Assembly: GCF_005222695.1 (NCBI RefSeq)
Contig: NZ_STGG01000041.1
Location: 372,001-436,000 of the forward strand
DNA length: 64,000 nt
DNA from: Massilia sp. HP4
GTDB taxonomy: Bacteria > Pseudomonadota > Gammaproteobacteria > Burkholderiales > Burkholderiaceae_D
Reading direction: 5' to 3'
The notes under the pieces are model-generated. The model was not told where the DNA came from. It made no database searches and was given only the letters and a program-made list of their open reading frames with translations. A program made the translations under genes and the position numbers. This document shows positions 51,860-61,643 of this stretch, piece after piece. The number at the start of each line of letters is the position of its first letter. Position 1 is the first letter of the stretch.

Positions 51860-52531
51860 TCATGTGGCCGCTTCCAGCAGGTAGCCGAAGCCGCGGATGG
51901 TGCGGATCGCCACGCCCGAGCCGTCCAGTTTCAGGCGCAGGCGCGACACATACACCTCGACCGCGTTCTGGGTAACGTCCTCGCCCCAGGGCAGGATGGC
52001 ATCGATGATCTGCTGCTTGGACACCACCCGCCCGGCTTGCTGCAGCAGGTATTCGAGCACGCCCCACTCGCGTACCGACAACTCGATGGGACTGCCGGCG
52101 ACACGGGCGCGGCGGGTATCCCGGTCCAGGCTCAGGCCGGCGAGCGTCAGGCTGGTCGACGGCGGCGCATGGCGCCGCGCCAGGGCCCGGATGCGGGCCA
52201 CGAGTTCGGCGGTGGCAAAGGGCTTGACCAGGTAGTCGTCGGCGCCGGTTTCCAGGCCGCGCACCCGGTCCTCGACCGCATCGCGCGCTGTCAGCAGCAA
52301 GACCGGCGTGGCCGCGCCGCGCCCGCGCAGGCGGCGCACCACCTCGAAGCCGTCGATGCCGGGCAGGCCGATGTCGAGCACCGCGACCTCGATCCCGGGC
52401 ACTTGCAGGGCGGCGTCGGCCGCCAGCCCGTCGGCTGCCTGAGTGACTGTCATGTCCTGCGCCTGCAGGGCGCGCAGCAGGCCGTCGGCCAGCACCGCAT
52501 CGTCTTCCACCAGCAATACCCGCAGCCCCAT
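51860..52531 (-). CDS. OmpR-family response regulator, TctD/QseB type
   Basis: 223 aa from the ATG at 52531. Receiver domain with D53 (VLDIGLPG) and Lys in YLVKPF; C-terminal winged helix (about 130-223; LSVREWGVLEYLLQQAG, VEVYVSRLRLKL, IRTIRGFGYLL). It pairs with the kinase that follows. It may act on the pil operon next door, but that is only proximity. Confidence 0.92.
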   Translation of the reverse strand: MGLRVLLVEDDAVLADGLLRALQAQDMTVTQAADGLAADAALQVPGIEVAVLDIGLPGIDGFEVVRRLRGRGAATPVLLLTARDAVEDRVRGLETGADDYLVKPFATAELVARIRALARRHAPPSTSLTLAGLSLDRDTRRARVAGSPIELSVREWGVLEYLLQQAGRVVSKQQIIDAILPWGEDVTQNAVEVYVSRLRLKLDGSGVAIRTIRGFGYLLEAAT

Positions 52532-52822
52532 ATCCGTTCTTTCGCCCCAGCGTGATGACGCGCGCCTCATGGTCGCGCCAGCGAATTATGCGGCATCTCG
52601 GCGTTCTTCAACGAAACTTTGCGGTGGAAGGTGCGCCAGCGCACTGTCTTCTCTAGTAGGACTGGGCTGACACGACATCATGCTTGGAACCTACATAGGG
52701 GCGGAGACTCGTCTTATGTGCGGCAACAGACGGTAGCTTTAAAGTACACACATCGCGATGAGGCAAGAATGACAAGCCTCCCAGATCGCCCCCGACGCAT
52801 GATAGACATAAGAGGACATAAG

Positions 52823-53626
52823 ATGAACAACACTCAGTTTGGTGGTCTCACCCAAAAAGCCAAGAACCAGATCCCTGCCACGAGTGAGGCAACGAAGTCC
52901 GCGTCGAAACCGATCGTGAGCTACAGCGGCACCCAGCAGAACGAATTGCTGGCAGCCCTGCCGCGCACCGACCTGGAAGACATGTTCGACCACCTTGAAC
53001 TGGTCCCGATGCCGTTCGGTAAAGAATTGTTCGAGTATGGCAGCAAACTGGAATACGTGTATTTTCCAACGACTGCAATCGTGTCGCTGCTGTACGTGAT
53101 GGAAGATGGCGCCACCACCGAGATCGCGGTGGTCGGCCATGAAGGCGCGGTCGGCGTGTCGCTGTTCATGGGCGAGCGCGCTACCTGCAGCGCCGTGGTG
53201 CAGAGCGCCGGCTACGGCTACCGCCTCAAGACCCAGTACCTGCGCGACGCCTTCAACCGCGGCGGCGCCCTGCCCCAGCTCCTGATGCGCTACACCAATG
53301 CGCTGTTCGCCCAGATGGCCCAGAACGCCGTCGGCGGCCGCCACAGCTCGATCGAACAGAAACTGTGCCGCTGGCTGCTCGACCGCCTCGACCGCTCGGC
53401 CAGCAACGAACTGAAAGTGACGCAAGAGCTGATCTCGATCATGCTCGGCGTGCGCCGCGAAAGCATCACCGCCGCCGCCGGCAAGCTGCAGGACGAAGGC
53501 CTGATCCAGTACCGCCGCGGCAATATCACGGTGCTGGACCGCGCCGGCCTCGAAGAGTACGCGGGCGAATGCTACAAGGTCGCCAAGTCGGAATACGACC
53601 GCCTGCTCATGGATGTGGCGCGTTAA
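52823..53626 (+). CDS. Crp/Fnr-family transcription regulator
   Basis: 267 aa. AGAGGA lies just before the ATG at 52823. N-terminal extension, then a cyclic-nucleotide-binding-like jelly roll (about 50-180; MPFGKELFEYGSKLEYVYFPTTAIVSLLYVMEDGATTEIAVVGHEG) and a C-terminal helix-turn-helix (about 215-255; TQELISIMLGVRRESITAAAGKLQDEGLIQYRRGNITVLD). It lacks the RxS cAMP-binding signature of true CRP, so the effector is unknown. Its last 20 nt overlap the end of the convergent kinase gene. Confidence 0.88.
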   Translation: MNNTQFGGLTQKAKNQIPATSEATKSASKPIVSYSGTQQNELLAALPRTDLEDMFDHLELVPMPFGKELFEYGSKLEYVYFPTTAIVSLLYVMEDGATTEIAVVGHEGAVGVSLFMGERATCSAVVQSAGYGYRLKTQYLRDAFNRGGALPQLLMRYTNALFAQMAQNAVGGRHSSIEQKLCRWLLDRLDRSASNELKVTQELISIMLGVRRESITAAAGKLQDEGLIQYRRGNITVLDRAGLEEYAGECYKVAKSEYDRLLMDVAR

Positions 53627-55124
53627 GATGACGCACCGGATCTGCCCTGGCCTCCAGCAGGCCAGGCGGATCTTGCAGTGCCGGCGCCTGGCTGGCACGT
53701 GACAGCGCCGGCGCCTGTGCTGGCGCTTCTTCATTGCCCCCTGGGGCCGCCGCCGGGATCATGGCGCGCACGCAAGTTCCTACCCCATTCACTCCCCGCT
53801 CCACCACCAGTGTTCCGCCCAGCAGCAAGGCGCGTTCGCGCATGCCTAATAAACCGTGCGATTTCGAGCGCGCCATGGCGTCGTCGGGAATGCCGATGCC
53901 ATCGTCCGTGATTTCCAGGCCCCAACCGTCGGGCTCGCGCGTGAGGTTGACGATCACGGTACGCGCCTTGGCATATTTGGCGATATTGTTCAACGCCTCT
54001 TGCGTGATGCGGAATAGCGCGATCGCCTGCATCGGGCCGGCGGCATCGGCCTTGGCATCGATCAGCGCATCGCAGTCGAGGGCCGTGACCCGGGCATAGT
54101 CGGCGCAATAGCTTTGCAGCGCGGCCGACAAGCCCATATTGTCGAGCAGGCTGGGTCGCAGGTTTTCGATGATGCGGCGTTTCAGTTGTACCGTATCGAC
54201 CAGGGTCCGCCGTGCGCGCACCAACTTGGAGGCAAGCTCCGGGTGGCTCGCGCGCAGGTGTTCGGTGACGGTGGACATATCCATGCCGATTGCCGTCAGG
54301 TTGGCGCCCATCTCGTCGTGCAGCTCACGCGCCAGGCGCGATTTCTCTTCTTCCGACACACGGATCAGGTGGCGCGACAGCACCGACAACTGCGCCGTGC
54401 GCTCGGCCACGATTTCCTCGAGCCCGTCGTTGGTGCGCTGCAAGGCGCGCTCGGCCAGCAGGCGCGAACGGAAGGCGCGCTTGATCAGTTTGTAGAACAA
54501 CAGCAAGACAATGATGGCGGCGGCATTGATGCCCACGCCAAACAGCGCCGCATGGCGGTATTGCTGGTAGAACGCCGCGGTGCGGGTGGTCAGCAACTCG
54601 TTCTGCTCACGCGTCATGATCACGACCTGCAGGCGGATCTCGTCCATTTGGGCGCGATCGTCGGGCGAGGCGGCGATCGCGACGATATCGTTCAGCCCTC
54701 CCTGGCGATAGACCTCGAGCGACTGGTGCAGCAAGCCGAGTTTCTTTTCCACGAGCGTACGCAGCTGCTGCAGGTTCTTGGTCTGCGACGGGCTGTCGTC
54801 CAGCAAGGCGCCCAGCGCATGCAGTTGCTTGTCGATCTGCTGTGGCGCGCCGCGCAAGGGTCCGAGGTAGACCTCATCGCCCGACAGGAAATAGCCGCGC
54901 AAGCTGCTCTCGGCATCGGTGACGAGCAAGTTCAGGTATTGCAACTCGTCGGAGACCAGGGCCGTTTGCGCCTGCAGCGTATTCGCCGCGCGCAAATCGT
55001 CCAGGTTACGCACCAGGAATATTCCGTTGACGACCAGCAGCACCACGCACACCAGGCACAGCAGCGTCTTGTGGAGGGGGAGACTACGGATCGATTTCTC
55101 GTCCGCAGCGGTTGAAAAGTACAT
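53607..55124 (-). CDS. CHASE3-type sensor histidine kinase (HisKA_3)
   Basis: 505 aa. Membrane helix (about 20-40), CHASE3-like helical periplasmic domain (about 45-190; TDAESSLRGYFLSGDEVYLGPL), second helix (about 195-215), coiled linker, HisKA_3 with the phosphoacceptor in RLARELHDEMGANLTAIG, and HATPase_c (NNIAKYAKA, DDGIGIP, GLLGMRERALLLGG). The partner is most likely the NarL-type regulator at 55319-55951. The C-terminal tail past the ATPase domain is Ala/Pro-rich and may be unstructured. Confidence 0.9.
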   Translation of the reverse strand: MYFSTAADEKSIRSLPLHKTLLCLVCVVLLVVNGIFLVRNLDDLRAANTLQAQTALVSDELQYLNLLVTDAESSLRGYFLSGDEVYLGPLRGAPQQIDKQLHALGALLDDSPSQTKNLQQLRTLVEKKLGLLHQSLEVYRQGGLNDIVAIAASPDDRAQMDEIRLQVVIMTREQNELLTTRTAAFYQQYRHAALFGVGINAAAIIVLLLFYKLIKRAFRSRLLAERALQRTNDGLEEIVAERTAQLSVLSRHLIRVSEEEKSRLARELHDEMGANLTAIGMDMSTVTEHLRASHPELASKLVRARRTLVDTVQLKRRIIENLRPSLLDNMGLSAALQSYCADYARVTALDCDALIDAKADAAGPMQAIALFRITQEALNNIAKYAKARTVIVNLTREPDGWGLEITDDGIGIPDDAMARSKSHGLLGMRERALLLGGTLVVERGVNGVGTCVRAMIPAAAPGGNEEAPAQAPALSRASQAPALQDPPGLLEARADPVRHLNAPHP

Positions 55125-55256
55125 CCAGGCTTCCTTTCGCGCAAGGAATGTGGCCCTTCATTATAGGCGTACAGACGCAATGTTGCACCGCGAAATGCCC
55201 GGACGTAACTATTTGTTGCATTTGGAGTTGGGCCGAGCCAACATCGCTTGCCGATG

Positions 55257-55283
55257 TGAAAACGCACCCTCTTCGGGCGCGTT
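55257..55283 (-). terminator. Rho-independent terminator after the NarL-type regulator
   Basis: On the minus strand AACGCGCCC pairs with GGGTGCGTT (one G-T pair) around a 5-base loop, followed by TTTTC. It lies 35 nt after the regulator stop, so the kinase gene downstream probably has its own promoter. Confidence 0.7.
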
Positions 55284-55318
55284 GTCAGAATAATCCTGTC
55301 GAAAAATCAGTGCAAGGC

Positions 55319-55951
55319 TTAGTCGAGCAGATTGTTCTTCATGGCGTAATAGGTCAGGTCGGAATTCGACTGCAGGCCCATTTTTTCCATGATGCGGGTG
55401 CGGTAGGTAGATACCGTCTTGATCGACAGCGACAGGGCATTGCCGATGTCGGACACGGTGGCCCCTTTTGCCAGGCGCAGGAAGACCTGGAACTCGCGGT
55501 CGGACAGTTCGGTGTGCAACGCCGTGTTCGGGTCGCGGTCGAAACTCTGGGCCAGCAATTCGCCCACTGTCGAGCTCACATAGCGGCGCCCCTGGTAGAC
55601 GGTGCGCACGGCGGTTTTGAGTTCGTCGGCCTCGCACTCCTTGTTCAGGTAGCCGTTGGCGCCCATCTTGAACAGGTTGAGCGCATATTGCTGCGCCGGG
55701 TAGCCGGACAGGATCAGCACCGGCAGATTGGGCTGGCCCTGGCGGATGGTGCGCAGGATGTCGATGCCGCTCTGGTCGGGCATCGCGATATCCAGCAGCA
55801 ACACGTCGCAGATCTCGCGGCGCGCGATATCGAGGGCCTCGCGGCCGGTGGCGCCTTCGGCAACGACTTCGAAATCGCCCGAGGACGAGAAAATCTGCTT
55901 GAATCCTGCTCTAACTATCTGGTGATCGTCACAAATGGCAACGCGTATCAT
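55319..55951 (-). CDS. NarL/FixJ-family response regulator
   Basis: 210 aa. Receiver domain with D54 (LLLDIAMPDQSG) and Lys in GYLNKECEADE; LuxR-type helix-turn-helix (about 145-205; LSDREFQVFLRLAKGATVSDIGNALSLSIKTVSTYRTRIMEKM). It most probably takes phosphate from the CHASE3 kinase. The two genes face the same way, but a terminator lies between them. Confidence 0.92.
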   Translation of the reverse strand: MIRVAICDDHQIVRAGFKQIFSSSGDFEVVAEGATGREALDIARREICDVLLLDIAMPDQSGIDILRTIRQGQPNLPVLILSGYPAQQYALNLFKMGANGYLNKECEADELKTAVRTVYQGRRYVSSTVGELLAQSFDRDPNTALHTELSDREFQVFLRLAKGATVSDIGNALSLSIKTVSTYRTRIMEKMGLQSNSDLTYYAMKNNLLD

Positions 55952-56134
55952 TGTCTTCCCTTAAATTTTCCTTGCGCAGGAAAGTGCCGGGTCTGTGCTG
56001 CCCGGTTTACATGCGTTAGATTCAGCATATGCGCGGGTGACATTTTAACACTCCGGGGCCCGCGTTCAACAGGGTGCACGAATGCTTGAGTAATCGTTGG
56101 CAGCCGATGACGGCAACTGAACCGGAGACGACCC

Positions 56135-56160
56135 GCCGAGGCAAGAATCCAGGCCTCGGC
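56135..56160 (-). terminator. Hairpin after merR
   Basis: A perfect 8-bp stem, GCCGAGGC with GCCTCGGC, and a 10-base loop lies 64 nt after the merR stop. No T run is present, so termination strength is uncertain. Confidence 0.4.
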
Positions 56161-56223
56161 GCGCAACAGTATACGCTCACGCCAGGCCCTGTTGGCGACG
56201 GACGGCAAGACCAGGCGTAAGGC

Positions 56224-56631
56224 TTACGCCGGCCGCGATCCGTTCTTGAGCAGGTCGAGAATGTCGAGCAGATCGGCGCGCAGTTTGTCGCCGTCGATCG
56301 CTGGCGTACTGTCGGGCAGGTCTGGCTCGCCATGCGCGATCGTCGCGCTGGCGGCGCGGTGATCGAGGCGGTTGCGTGCGCCGCTGATGGTGAAGCCCTG
56401 CTCGTACAGCAGCTCGCGGATGCGCCGGATCAGCAGTACTTCGTGGTGCTGATAGTATCGGCGGTTTCCACGACGTTTGACCGGCTTAAGCTGAGTAAAT
56501 TCCTGCTCCCAGTAGCGCAGGACGTGAGGTTTGACCCCGCACAATTCACTGACTTCGCCGATCGTGAAATAACGCTTGGCCGGAATCGGCGGCAGCACGT
56601 TCGGTTCGATCTTGTTCAGTCGGTCATTCAT
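56224..56631 (-). CDS. MerR-family transcription regulator
   Basis: 135 aa. N-terminal MerR helix-turn-helix (about 20-90; YFTIGEVSELCGVKPHVLRYWEQEFTQLKP, then YYQHHEVLLIRRIRELLYEQGFTI). The C-terminal part (about 95-135) is short and acidic, without a metal- or drug-binding domain. This small MerR gene downstream of ihfA is a standard part of the pheST-ihfA block in Burkholderiales. Function not defined in that context. Confidence 0.9.
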   Translation of the reverse strand: MNDRLNKIEPNVLPPIPAKRYFTIGEVSELCGVKPHVLRYWEQEFTQLKPVKRRGNRRYYQHHEVLLIRRIRELLYEQGFTISGARNRLDHRAASATIAHGEPDLPDSTPAIDGDKLRADLLDILDLLKNGSRPA

Positions 56632-56647
56632 CGCTTATCGGGTGTCC

Positions 56648-57016
56648 TCAGGCTGCACGCGCCAGGGAACCCGCAGGCGAACTGCCGGGCGTGGTCTCTT
56701 CGACCATTCCCTTGAGTTTCTGGCTGGCGTGGAAGGTCACGACGCGGCGCGCCGTGATGGGGATTTCTTCCCCCGTTTTCGGATTGCGGCCGGGCCGCTG
56801 GGGCTTGTCGCGCAACTGGAAATTGCCGAAGCCGGACAGCTTGACCGCCTCGCCGCGCTCGAGCGCATTGCGGATTTCGTCGAAAAAGGTTTCGACCATG
56901 TCCTTGGCTTCGCGCTTGTTCAGGCCGACCTGCTCGAACAACAGCTCGGCCAGCTCGGCCTTGGTCAAGGTCGGCAATGACTGTTCAGCTTCCTTGCGTA
57001 CCCGCGCCACGTGCAT
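56648..57016 (-). CDS. ihfA: Integration host factor subunit alpha
   Basis: 122 aa from the ATG at 57016. HU/IHF fold: [86 protein letters not shown], with the DNA-intercalating Pro region RPGRNPKTG. It pairs with IhfB to bend DNA sharply. The frame is open upstream to 57100; codons 57017-57082 read [19 protein letters not shown] and on, and the only start near a Shine-Dalgarno (AGGCAGGG) is an ATT at 57082. A 22-residue longer protein is possible. Good ribosome sites are absent at 57016. Confidence 0.95.
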   Translation of the reverse strand: MHVARVRKEAEQSLPTLTKAELAELLFEQVGLNKREAKDMVETFFDEIRNALERGEAVKLSGFGNFQLRDKPQRPGRNPKTGEEIPITARRVVTFHASQKLKGMVEETTPGSSPAGSLARAA

Positions 57017-57158
57017 GGCGCGATCCAGGTCGGCGGCCAGCGCCTCTTGGAAGACGGCGGAATCAACGTCGTTGTTGTTAATTTTGAAGCCCTGCCTTCA
57101 AGTCAAACGATGTTTCGGAAATGGACAGCGAACAAGCTCGCACCTGTTCGCCCGGTCC

Positions 57159-59600
57159 TTACGCGCGCAGGCGCGCGCTCAGTTTTGTCGCAGCCGAGTC
57201 AAGCACCGCTGCCATGATGGCATCGACCGCTTCGTCTTGCAGCGTCGATTGAGTATCTTGCAAGCTAAAGCGGAAAGCAAGACTTTTTTCATCCGTCTCC
57301 AGGCCCTTGCCGCGATATTCATCAAACAAAACAACGGCTTGCACGATCTTGCCTGCCGGATTTACGGCGATTTCGGCGTGGAACGCATCGATCACCAGCT
57401 GGGCCGGCACGTCCTGTTTCACCACCAGCGCCAGGTCGCGCGTAGCGCCCGGGAACTTCGAAATCTCGGTGTAGGACGGTACTTGACGCTCGCGCAAGGC
57501 TTCGGCATCGACTTCGAATAGCACCGGTGCTTGCGGCAGATCATACTTTTGCAGCCAGCGCGGATGCAGTTCGCCGATCAGGCCGATCTGCTTGCCGTCC
57601 AGCTCCACCGTGGCGCAACGGCCCGGGTGCAGCGCCGGGTGTTCGGCCTTGGTGAAACGTAGCTGGCGTGGCGCGAACAGCGCTTCGAGGTCGGCCTTGA
57701 CGTCGAAGAAATCGACGGCGCGGGTGGGCTGGCCCCACTGCTCGTCCGCCGCCGGACCGTAGGCGATCGCGGCCACGCGCTTCGGCTGTTCGTAGCCGGC
57801 CACGGCCAACGGGCCATCCTGGACGGCGGCATTACGCATGAACACGGCGCCGACTTCGAAGGCACGCACGCGGCCCGCCTTGCGATTGATGTTGTAGCGC
57901 ACATTGGCGACCAGGCTGCCGATCAGCGATGAACGCATCACGGAGAGCTGGCTGGCGATCGGATTCTGCAGGCGGATCGGAGCATCATTGCCAGCGAAAT
58001 CCTGCTCCCAGGCGCTTTCGACGAAGCTCATATTGACCACTTCCTGGTAACCCAGGTCGGCCAGCTGATGGCGGATCGCGAACAGCGAGCGGGTGTCTTC
58101 CGGCGCGATCAGCATGCTGCTGGCCGCCACCGGCGGATTGGCCGGGATGTTCTCGAAGCCATACACGCGCGCGACTTCCTCGATCAGGTCTTCCTCGATC
58201 TCGATGTCGAAGCGGTACGACGGCGCCGTGACCAGGAACTTGCCGGATTCCCCTTGAGAATCCTCACGCACGAATTCGAGCTGCAGGCGGGTGAAGATGT
58301 CGGCGATGACGTCATCGTTCAACGGCACGCCGATGACTTTCTGGGCGCGCGCGGTGCGCAATTGCACTGGCTTGCGTTGCGGCAGGTTGACGACCTGGTC
58401 GTCGACCGGGCCCACGAGGGTGTCGCCGGTGCCGCAGATCTCGACGATCAGCGCGGTGATGCGCTCGATATGGTCGGGAATGGTCGCATAGTCGACGCCG
58501 CGCTCGAAGCGGTGCGCCGCATCGGTCGAGAAGTTATAGCGACGGGCACGGCCCTGGATCGCGTTCGGCCACCAGAACGCCGCTTCCAGGTAGATATCGG
58601 TCGTGTCCAGCGACACGGCGGTCGAGTCGCCGCCCATGATACCGGCCAGCGATTCGATGTCTTTCTCGTCGGCGATGACGCCGACCCACTCATCGATCTC
58701 GACGGTATTGCCGTTCAAGAGCTTGAGGGACTCACCCTTCTTGCCCCAACGCACGTCGAGCGAACCGTGGATCCTGGCCAGGTCGAACACATGCGATGGA
58801 CGGCCGACTTCGAGCATCACATAGTTGGAGATGTCGACCAGGGCCGACACCGAGCGCTGGCCGCTGCGTTCCAGGCGGCGCTTCATCCACTCCGGCGTGG
58901 CGGCGCGCGCGTTCAGGCCGCGGATCACGCGGCCGGCGAAACGGCCGCACAGGTCGGGCGCCGACACCTTGACCGCCAGGATCTCGTCGCTGGTAACTGG
59001 CACCGCGCGGGTCGGGGCGAGGGTCAGCGGCGAACCGGTGAGCGCGGACACCTCACGCGCCACGCCCAGCACCGACAGGCAATCGGCCTTGTTCGGGGTC
59101 AGCTTGATGGTGAATTTCAGGTCGTTCAGGCCCAGGTAATCGCGGATATTCTGGCCGACCGGGGCGTCTTGAGGCAATTCCATCAGGCCGCTGGTCTCTT
59201 CCGAGATACCCAATTCCCTGGCCGAGCACATCATGCCCTGCGACTCGACGCCGCGCAGCTTGCCGACCTTGATCTCGAACGGCTTGCCGTCGGCGCCCGG
59301 CGGCAGCAGCGCGCCGGCCTTGGCGCAGATCGCCTTCATGCCGGCGCGCACATTCGGGGCGCCGCACACGATGTTGAGCAAGGTGCCGGTGCCGGCATCG
59401 ACCTGGCACACGTTCAGGCGGTCGGCGTTCGGGTGTTTCGCCACTTCGACGACGTGCGCGACCACCACGTTCGAAAATGGTGGCGCGACAGCCTCGACCT
59501 CTTCCACTTCGAGGCCGGACATGGTCAGCAGATGGGACAGCTCATCCGAGCTCATCTTCGGATCGACGATGGAACGGAGCCAGTTTTCTGAAAATTGCAT
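57159..59600 (-). CDS. pheT: Phenylalanyl-tRNA synthetase beta subunit
   Basis: 813 aa, full length. N-terminal tRNA-binding domain (about 40-150), B3/B4 editing region (about 210-380; [12 protein letters not shown]), B5 DNA-binding-like domain (about 400-480; [17 protein letters not shown]) and C-terminal ferredoxin-like anticodon-binding domain (about 715-813; [14 protein letters not shown]). The start ATG at 59600 follows pheS by 27 nt. It works as a heterotetramer with PheS. Confidence 0.97.
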   Translation of the reverse strand: MQFSENWLRSIVDPKMSSDELSHLLTMSGLEVEEVEAVAPPFSNVVVAHVVEVAKHPNADRLNVCQVDAGTGTLLNIVCGAPNVRAGMKAICAKAGALLPPGADGKPFEIKVGKLRGVESQGMMCSARELGISEETSGLMELPQDAPVGQNIRDYLGLNDLKFTIKLTPNKADCLSVLGVAREVSALTGSPLTLAPTRAVPVTSDEILAVKVSAPDLCGRFAGRVIRGLNARAATPEWMKRRLERSGQRSVSALVDISNYVMLEVGRPSHVFDLARIHGSLDVRWGKKGESLKLLNGNTVEIDEWVGVIADEKDIESLAGIMGGDSTAVSLDTTDIYLEAAFWWPNAIQGRARRYNFSTDAAHRFERGVDYATIPDHIERITALIVEICGTGDTLVGPVDDQVVNLPQRKPVQLRTARAQKVIGVPLNDDVIADIFTRLQLEFVREDSQGESGKFLVTAPSYRFDIEIEEDLIEEVARVYGFENIPANPPVAASSMLIAPEDTRSLFAIRHQLADLGYQEVVNMSFVESAWEQDFAGNDAPIRLQNPIASQLSVMRSSLIGSLVANVRYNINRKAGRVRAFEVGAVFMRNAAVQDGPLAVAGYEQPKRVAAIAYGPAADEQWGQPTRAVDFFDVKADLEALFAPRQLRFTKAEHPALHPGRCATVELDGKQIGLIGELHPRWLQKYDLPQAPVLFEVDAEALRERQVPSYTEISKFPGATRDLALVVKQDVPAQLVIDAFHAEIAVNPAGKIVQAVVLFDEYRGKGLETDEKSLAFRFSLQDTQSTLQDEAVDAIMAAVLDSAATKLSARLRA

Positions 59601-59627
59601 ATTCTTTTGCCTTCGCGTCGGTATCTT

Positions 59628-60641
59628 TTAGTTGAACTGCTTCAGGAAACGCAGGTCGCCTTCATAGAACAGGCGCAAGTCGTTGATTCCATAACGCAGC
59701 ATCGTCAGGCGCTCGAGGCCGGAGCCGAACGCGAAGCCGATGAACTTTTCCGGATCCAGCCCAAAGTTGCGTACCACCGTCGGATGCACCTGGCCGGCGC
59801 CCGACACCTCGAGCCAGCGGCCCTTCAGTGGTCCGCTGCCGAAGGCGATATCGATCTCGGCCGACGGCTCGGTGAACGGGAAATACGAAGGACGGAACCT
59901 GACTTGCAGGTCGTCGGTCTCGAAGAAGGCCTTGACGAAGTTCAGGTACACGCCCTTGAGGTCGGCAAAACTGATGTCTTCGCCGATCCACAGGCCCTCG
60001 ACCTGGTGGAACATCGGCGAGTGGGTGGCGTCGCTGTCGACGCGGTAGGTGCGGCCCGGCGCGATCACCTTGATCGGCGGCGTATGCGTGCGCGCATAGC
60101 GCACCTGCATCGGGCTGGTATGGGTGCGCAGCAGCAGCGGCTTGCCGGTGCTGTCATTGCCCTCGATATAGAACGTGTCTTGCATCGAACGCGCGGGATG
60201 GTTCTCGGGGCTGTTCAGTGCGGTGAAGTTGGTCCAGTCGGTCTCGATCTCCGGGCCGTCGGCCACGTCGAAACCGATCGAGCGGAAGATCTCTTCAACC
60301 CGTTCCCAGGTGCGCATCACCGGGTGGATGCCGCCTTTCGAGCGGCCGCGGCCCGGCAGGGTCACGTCGATGCTCTCGGCGGACAGGCGCAGCATCAGCT
60401 GTGCGTCGGCCAGCGCATCGCGGCGGGCGGTCAAGGCCTGTTCGATTTGTTCTTTGGCGGCATTGATCAGGGCGCCCTGCGCCTTGCGCTGCTCTGGGTC
60501 GAGCTTGCCGAGCCCCTTCATGAGGTCGGTCACCTGGCCGGTCTTGCCCAGGTACTTGGCTTTCGCATTTTCGAGCGCGGCGGCATCCATGCTGGCCGCG
60601 AAGTCGGCCCTGGCCGCGACGACGAGTTGTTCCAAGTTCAT
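59628..60641 (-). CDS. pheS: Phenylalanyl-tRNA synthetase alpha subunit
   Basis: 337 aa. Catalytic class II synthetase subunit: coiled-coil N-terminus (about 1-90), motif 1 region near [14 protein letters not shown], motif 2 with FHQVEGLWI and motif 3 [18 protein letters not shown]. It activates Phe and charges tRNA-Phe. The leader before it holds two hairpins (60686-60749). Confidence 0.97.
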   Translation of the reverse strand: MNLEQLVVAARADFAASMDAAALENAKAKYLGKTGQVTDLMKGLGKLDPEQRKAQGALINAAKEQIEQALTARRDALADAQLMLRLSAESIDVTLPGRGRSKGGIHPVMRTWERVEEIFRSIGFDVADGPEIETDWTNFTALNSPENHPARSMQDTFYIEGNDSTGKPLLLRTHTSPMQVRYARTHTPPIKVIAPGRTYRVDSDATHSPMFHQVEGLWIGEDISFADLKGVYLNFVKAFFETDDLQVRFRPSYFPFTEPSAEIDIAFGSGPLKGRWLEVSGAGQVHPTVVRNFGLDPEKFIGFAFGSGLERLTMLRYGINDLRLFYEGDLRFLKQFN

Positions 60642-60685
60642 GCTTGTTCTTTTCCTGTTTTTCGTTGGCGGGAGACGCCAGAATC

Positions 60686-60717
60686 AAAAACGGGGCACAG
60701 GTGTGAACCTTGCCCCG
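60686..60717 (-). terminator. Terminator between rplT and pheS
   Basis: On the minus strand CGGGGCA plus AGGT pairs with ACCT plus TGCCCCG (one bulged G), followed by TTTTTGATT. A strong Rho-independent terminator, 45 nt before pheS. Placed like the pheST attenuator of enterobacteria. Confidence 0.75.
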
Positions 60718-60727
60718 CTTCTAGTGC

Positions 60728-60749
60728 GCCATGCTACTACTAGCATGGC
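60728..60749 (-). promoter_or_regulatory. Hairpin upstream of the pheS terminator
   Basis: Perfect 9-bp stem GCCATGCTA / TAGCATGGC with a 4-base loop, just before the terminator at 60686-60717. The two stems do not overlap, so simple mutual exclusion is not evident. Confidence 0.4.
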
Positions 60750-60772
60750 ACTGACTTGCTAGCAGACTGAAA

Positions 60773-61132
60773 TTAAGCAGCCAGCTTGGCCTTGACGGCG
60801 CTGACGATTGCGGCGAATGCCGGCTTGTCATGCACAGCCATGTCGGCCAGGACTTTACGGTCCAGTTCAATCGCGGACTTTTTCAGGCCGTTCATGAAGG
60901 CGCTGTAGGTCATGCCGTGCGAACGCGAAGCCGCGTTGATACGGGTGATCCACAGTGCACGGAAGACGCGCTTCTTGTTGCGGCGATCGCGGTAGGCATA
61001 CTGGCCAGCGCGCATGACTGCTTGCTTGGCAACACGGTATACCTTGCTGCGGCGACCACGGTAGCCTTTGGCAAGGTCAAGAACTTTCTTGTGACGGGCA
61101 CGTGCAGTAACCCCACGTTTTACTCGAGGCAT
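60773..61132 (-). CDS. rplT: 50S ribosomal protein L20
   Basis: 119 aa. Typical bL20: long basic N-terminal extension ([54 protein letters not shown]) followed by [41 protein letters not shown]. Assembles early into the large subunit; in other bacteria it represses its own operon. Begins 20 nt after rpmI. Confidence 0.98.
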   Translation of the reverse strand: MPRVKRGVTARARHKKVLDLAKGYRGRRSKVYRVAKQAVMRAGQYAYRDRRNKKRVFRALWITRINAASRSHGMTYSAFMNGLKKSAIELDRKVLADMAVHDKPAFAAIVSAVKAKLAA

Positions 61133-61152
61133 ATTCGCTCCTTAGTGTGAGA

Positions 61153-61353
61153 TTAAACAGCAGATGGCATCATGCGGTAGACGCTGGTCACGTCCGACGC
61201 ATTGATGTTACGGGTGCCGCGCAGCTGGCGCTTGTTCTTGGTGGTCTTCTTGGTCAGGATGTGACGCTTGAAGGCCATGCCCGATTTGACGGTACCGCCC
61301 GGACGCACGCGAAAACGTTTCTTCGCGGAGCTCTTGGTTTTCATTTTTGGCAT
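61153..61353 (-). CDS. rpmI: 50S ribosomal protein L35
   Basis: 66 aa from the ATG at 61353 ([15 protein letters not shown], the conserved bL35 beginning). An ATG two codons upstream at 61359 is closer to the GAGGA ribosome site but would add only Met-Thr. Basic throughout, as expected. Forms a transcript with rplT. Confidence 0.96.
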   Translation of the reverse strand: MPKMKTKSSAKKRFRVRPGGTVKSGMAFKRHILTKKTTKNKRQLRGTRNINASDVTSVYRMMPSAV

Positions 61354-61643
61354 AGTCATCTGTCCTCGCGGACAGCCTCATATGGGACAGGATTGCAGGT
61401 GGCAGCAACGCTGCTCTTGGATGCCTACTTTCACTTGTCTTGCAGCAGAAGCGAGTCTGCTACAACCTGTCTCTAAAAACAGGAATCGCAGATTGTAGCA
61501 CAGGTTTTGGCGGAATAGGATGGTCGCCGGCAACTCATCCGGCAGCACACCGGCCGCGAGGCATGGACGCGCGAAAGCCGGGCCGCAGAAAGCGCTTTCG
61601 CCCTCTCCACGGACCCGGCCGCGTACCCCGCTCGCGCGAGGAA
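61354..61643 (-). other. Gap between infC and rpmI
   Basis: 290 nt. The infC-proximal part is very GC-rich with nested inverted repeats (GCCGGG/CCCGGC and the palindrome GAAAGCGCTTTC) that may stop the infC transcript. The rpmI-proximal part holds the promoter and leader. No coding frame. Confidence 0.5.
61492..61500 (-). promoter_or_regulatory. Extended -10 promoter of rpmI-rplT
   Basis: TGCTACAAT on the minus strand (TGn plus TACAAT), about 140 nt before rpmI. The leader between it and rpmI includes a small stem (CCTGT/ACAGG) and may fold as an L20-type autoregulatory leader; I cannot match it to a known structure. Confidence 0.5.

Noticed and set aside
55952..56223. Expected tRNA-Pro downstream of merR
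   Set aside because: In several Burkholderiales a tRNA-Pro follows this merR gene. Neither the acceptor end nor the T-loop sequence of a tRNA is present on either strand here.
60690..60745. A pheM-like leader peptide before pheS
   Set aside because: The only small frame has no ribosome site and only two Phe codons, not a run.
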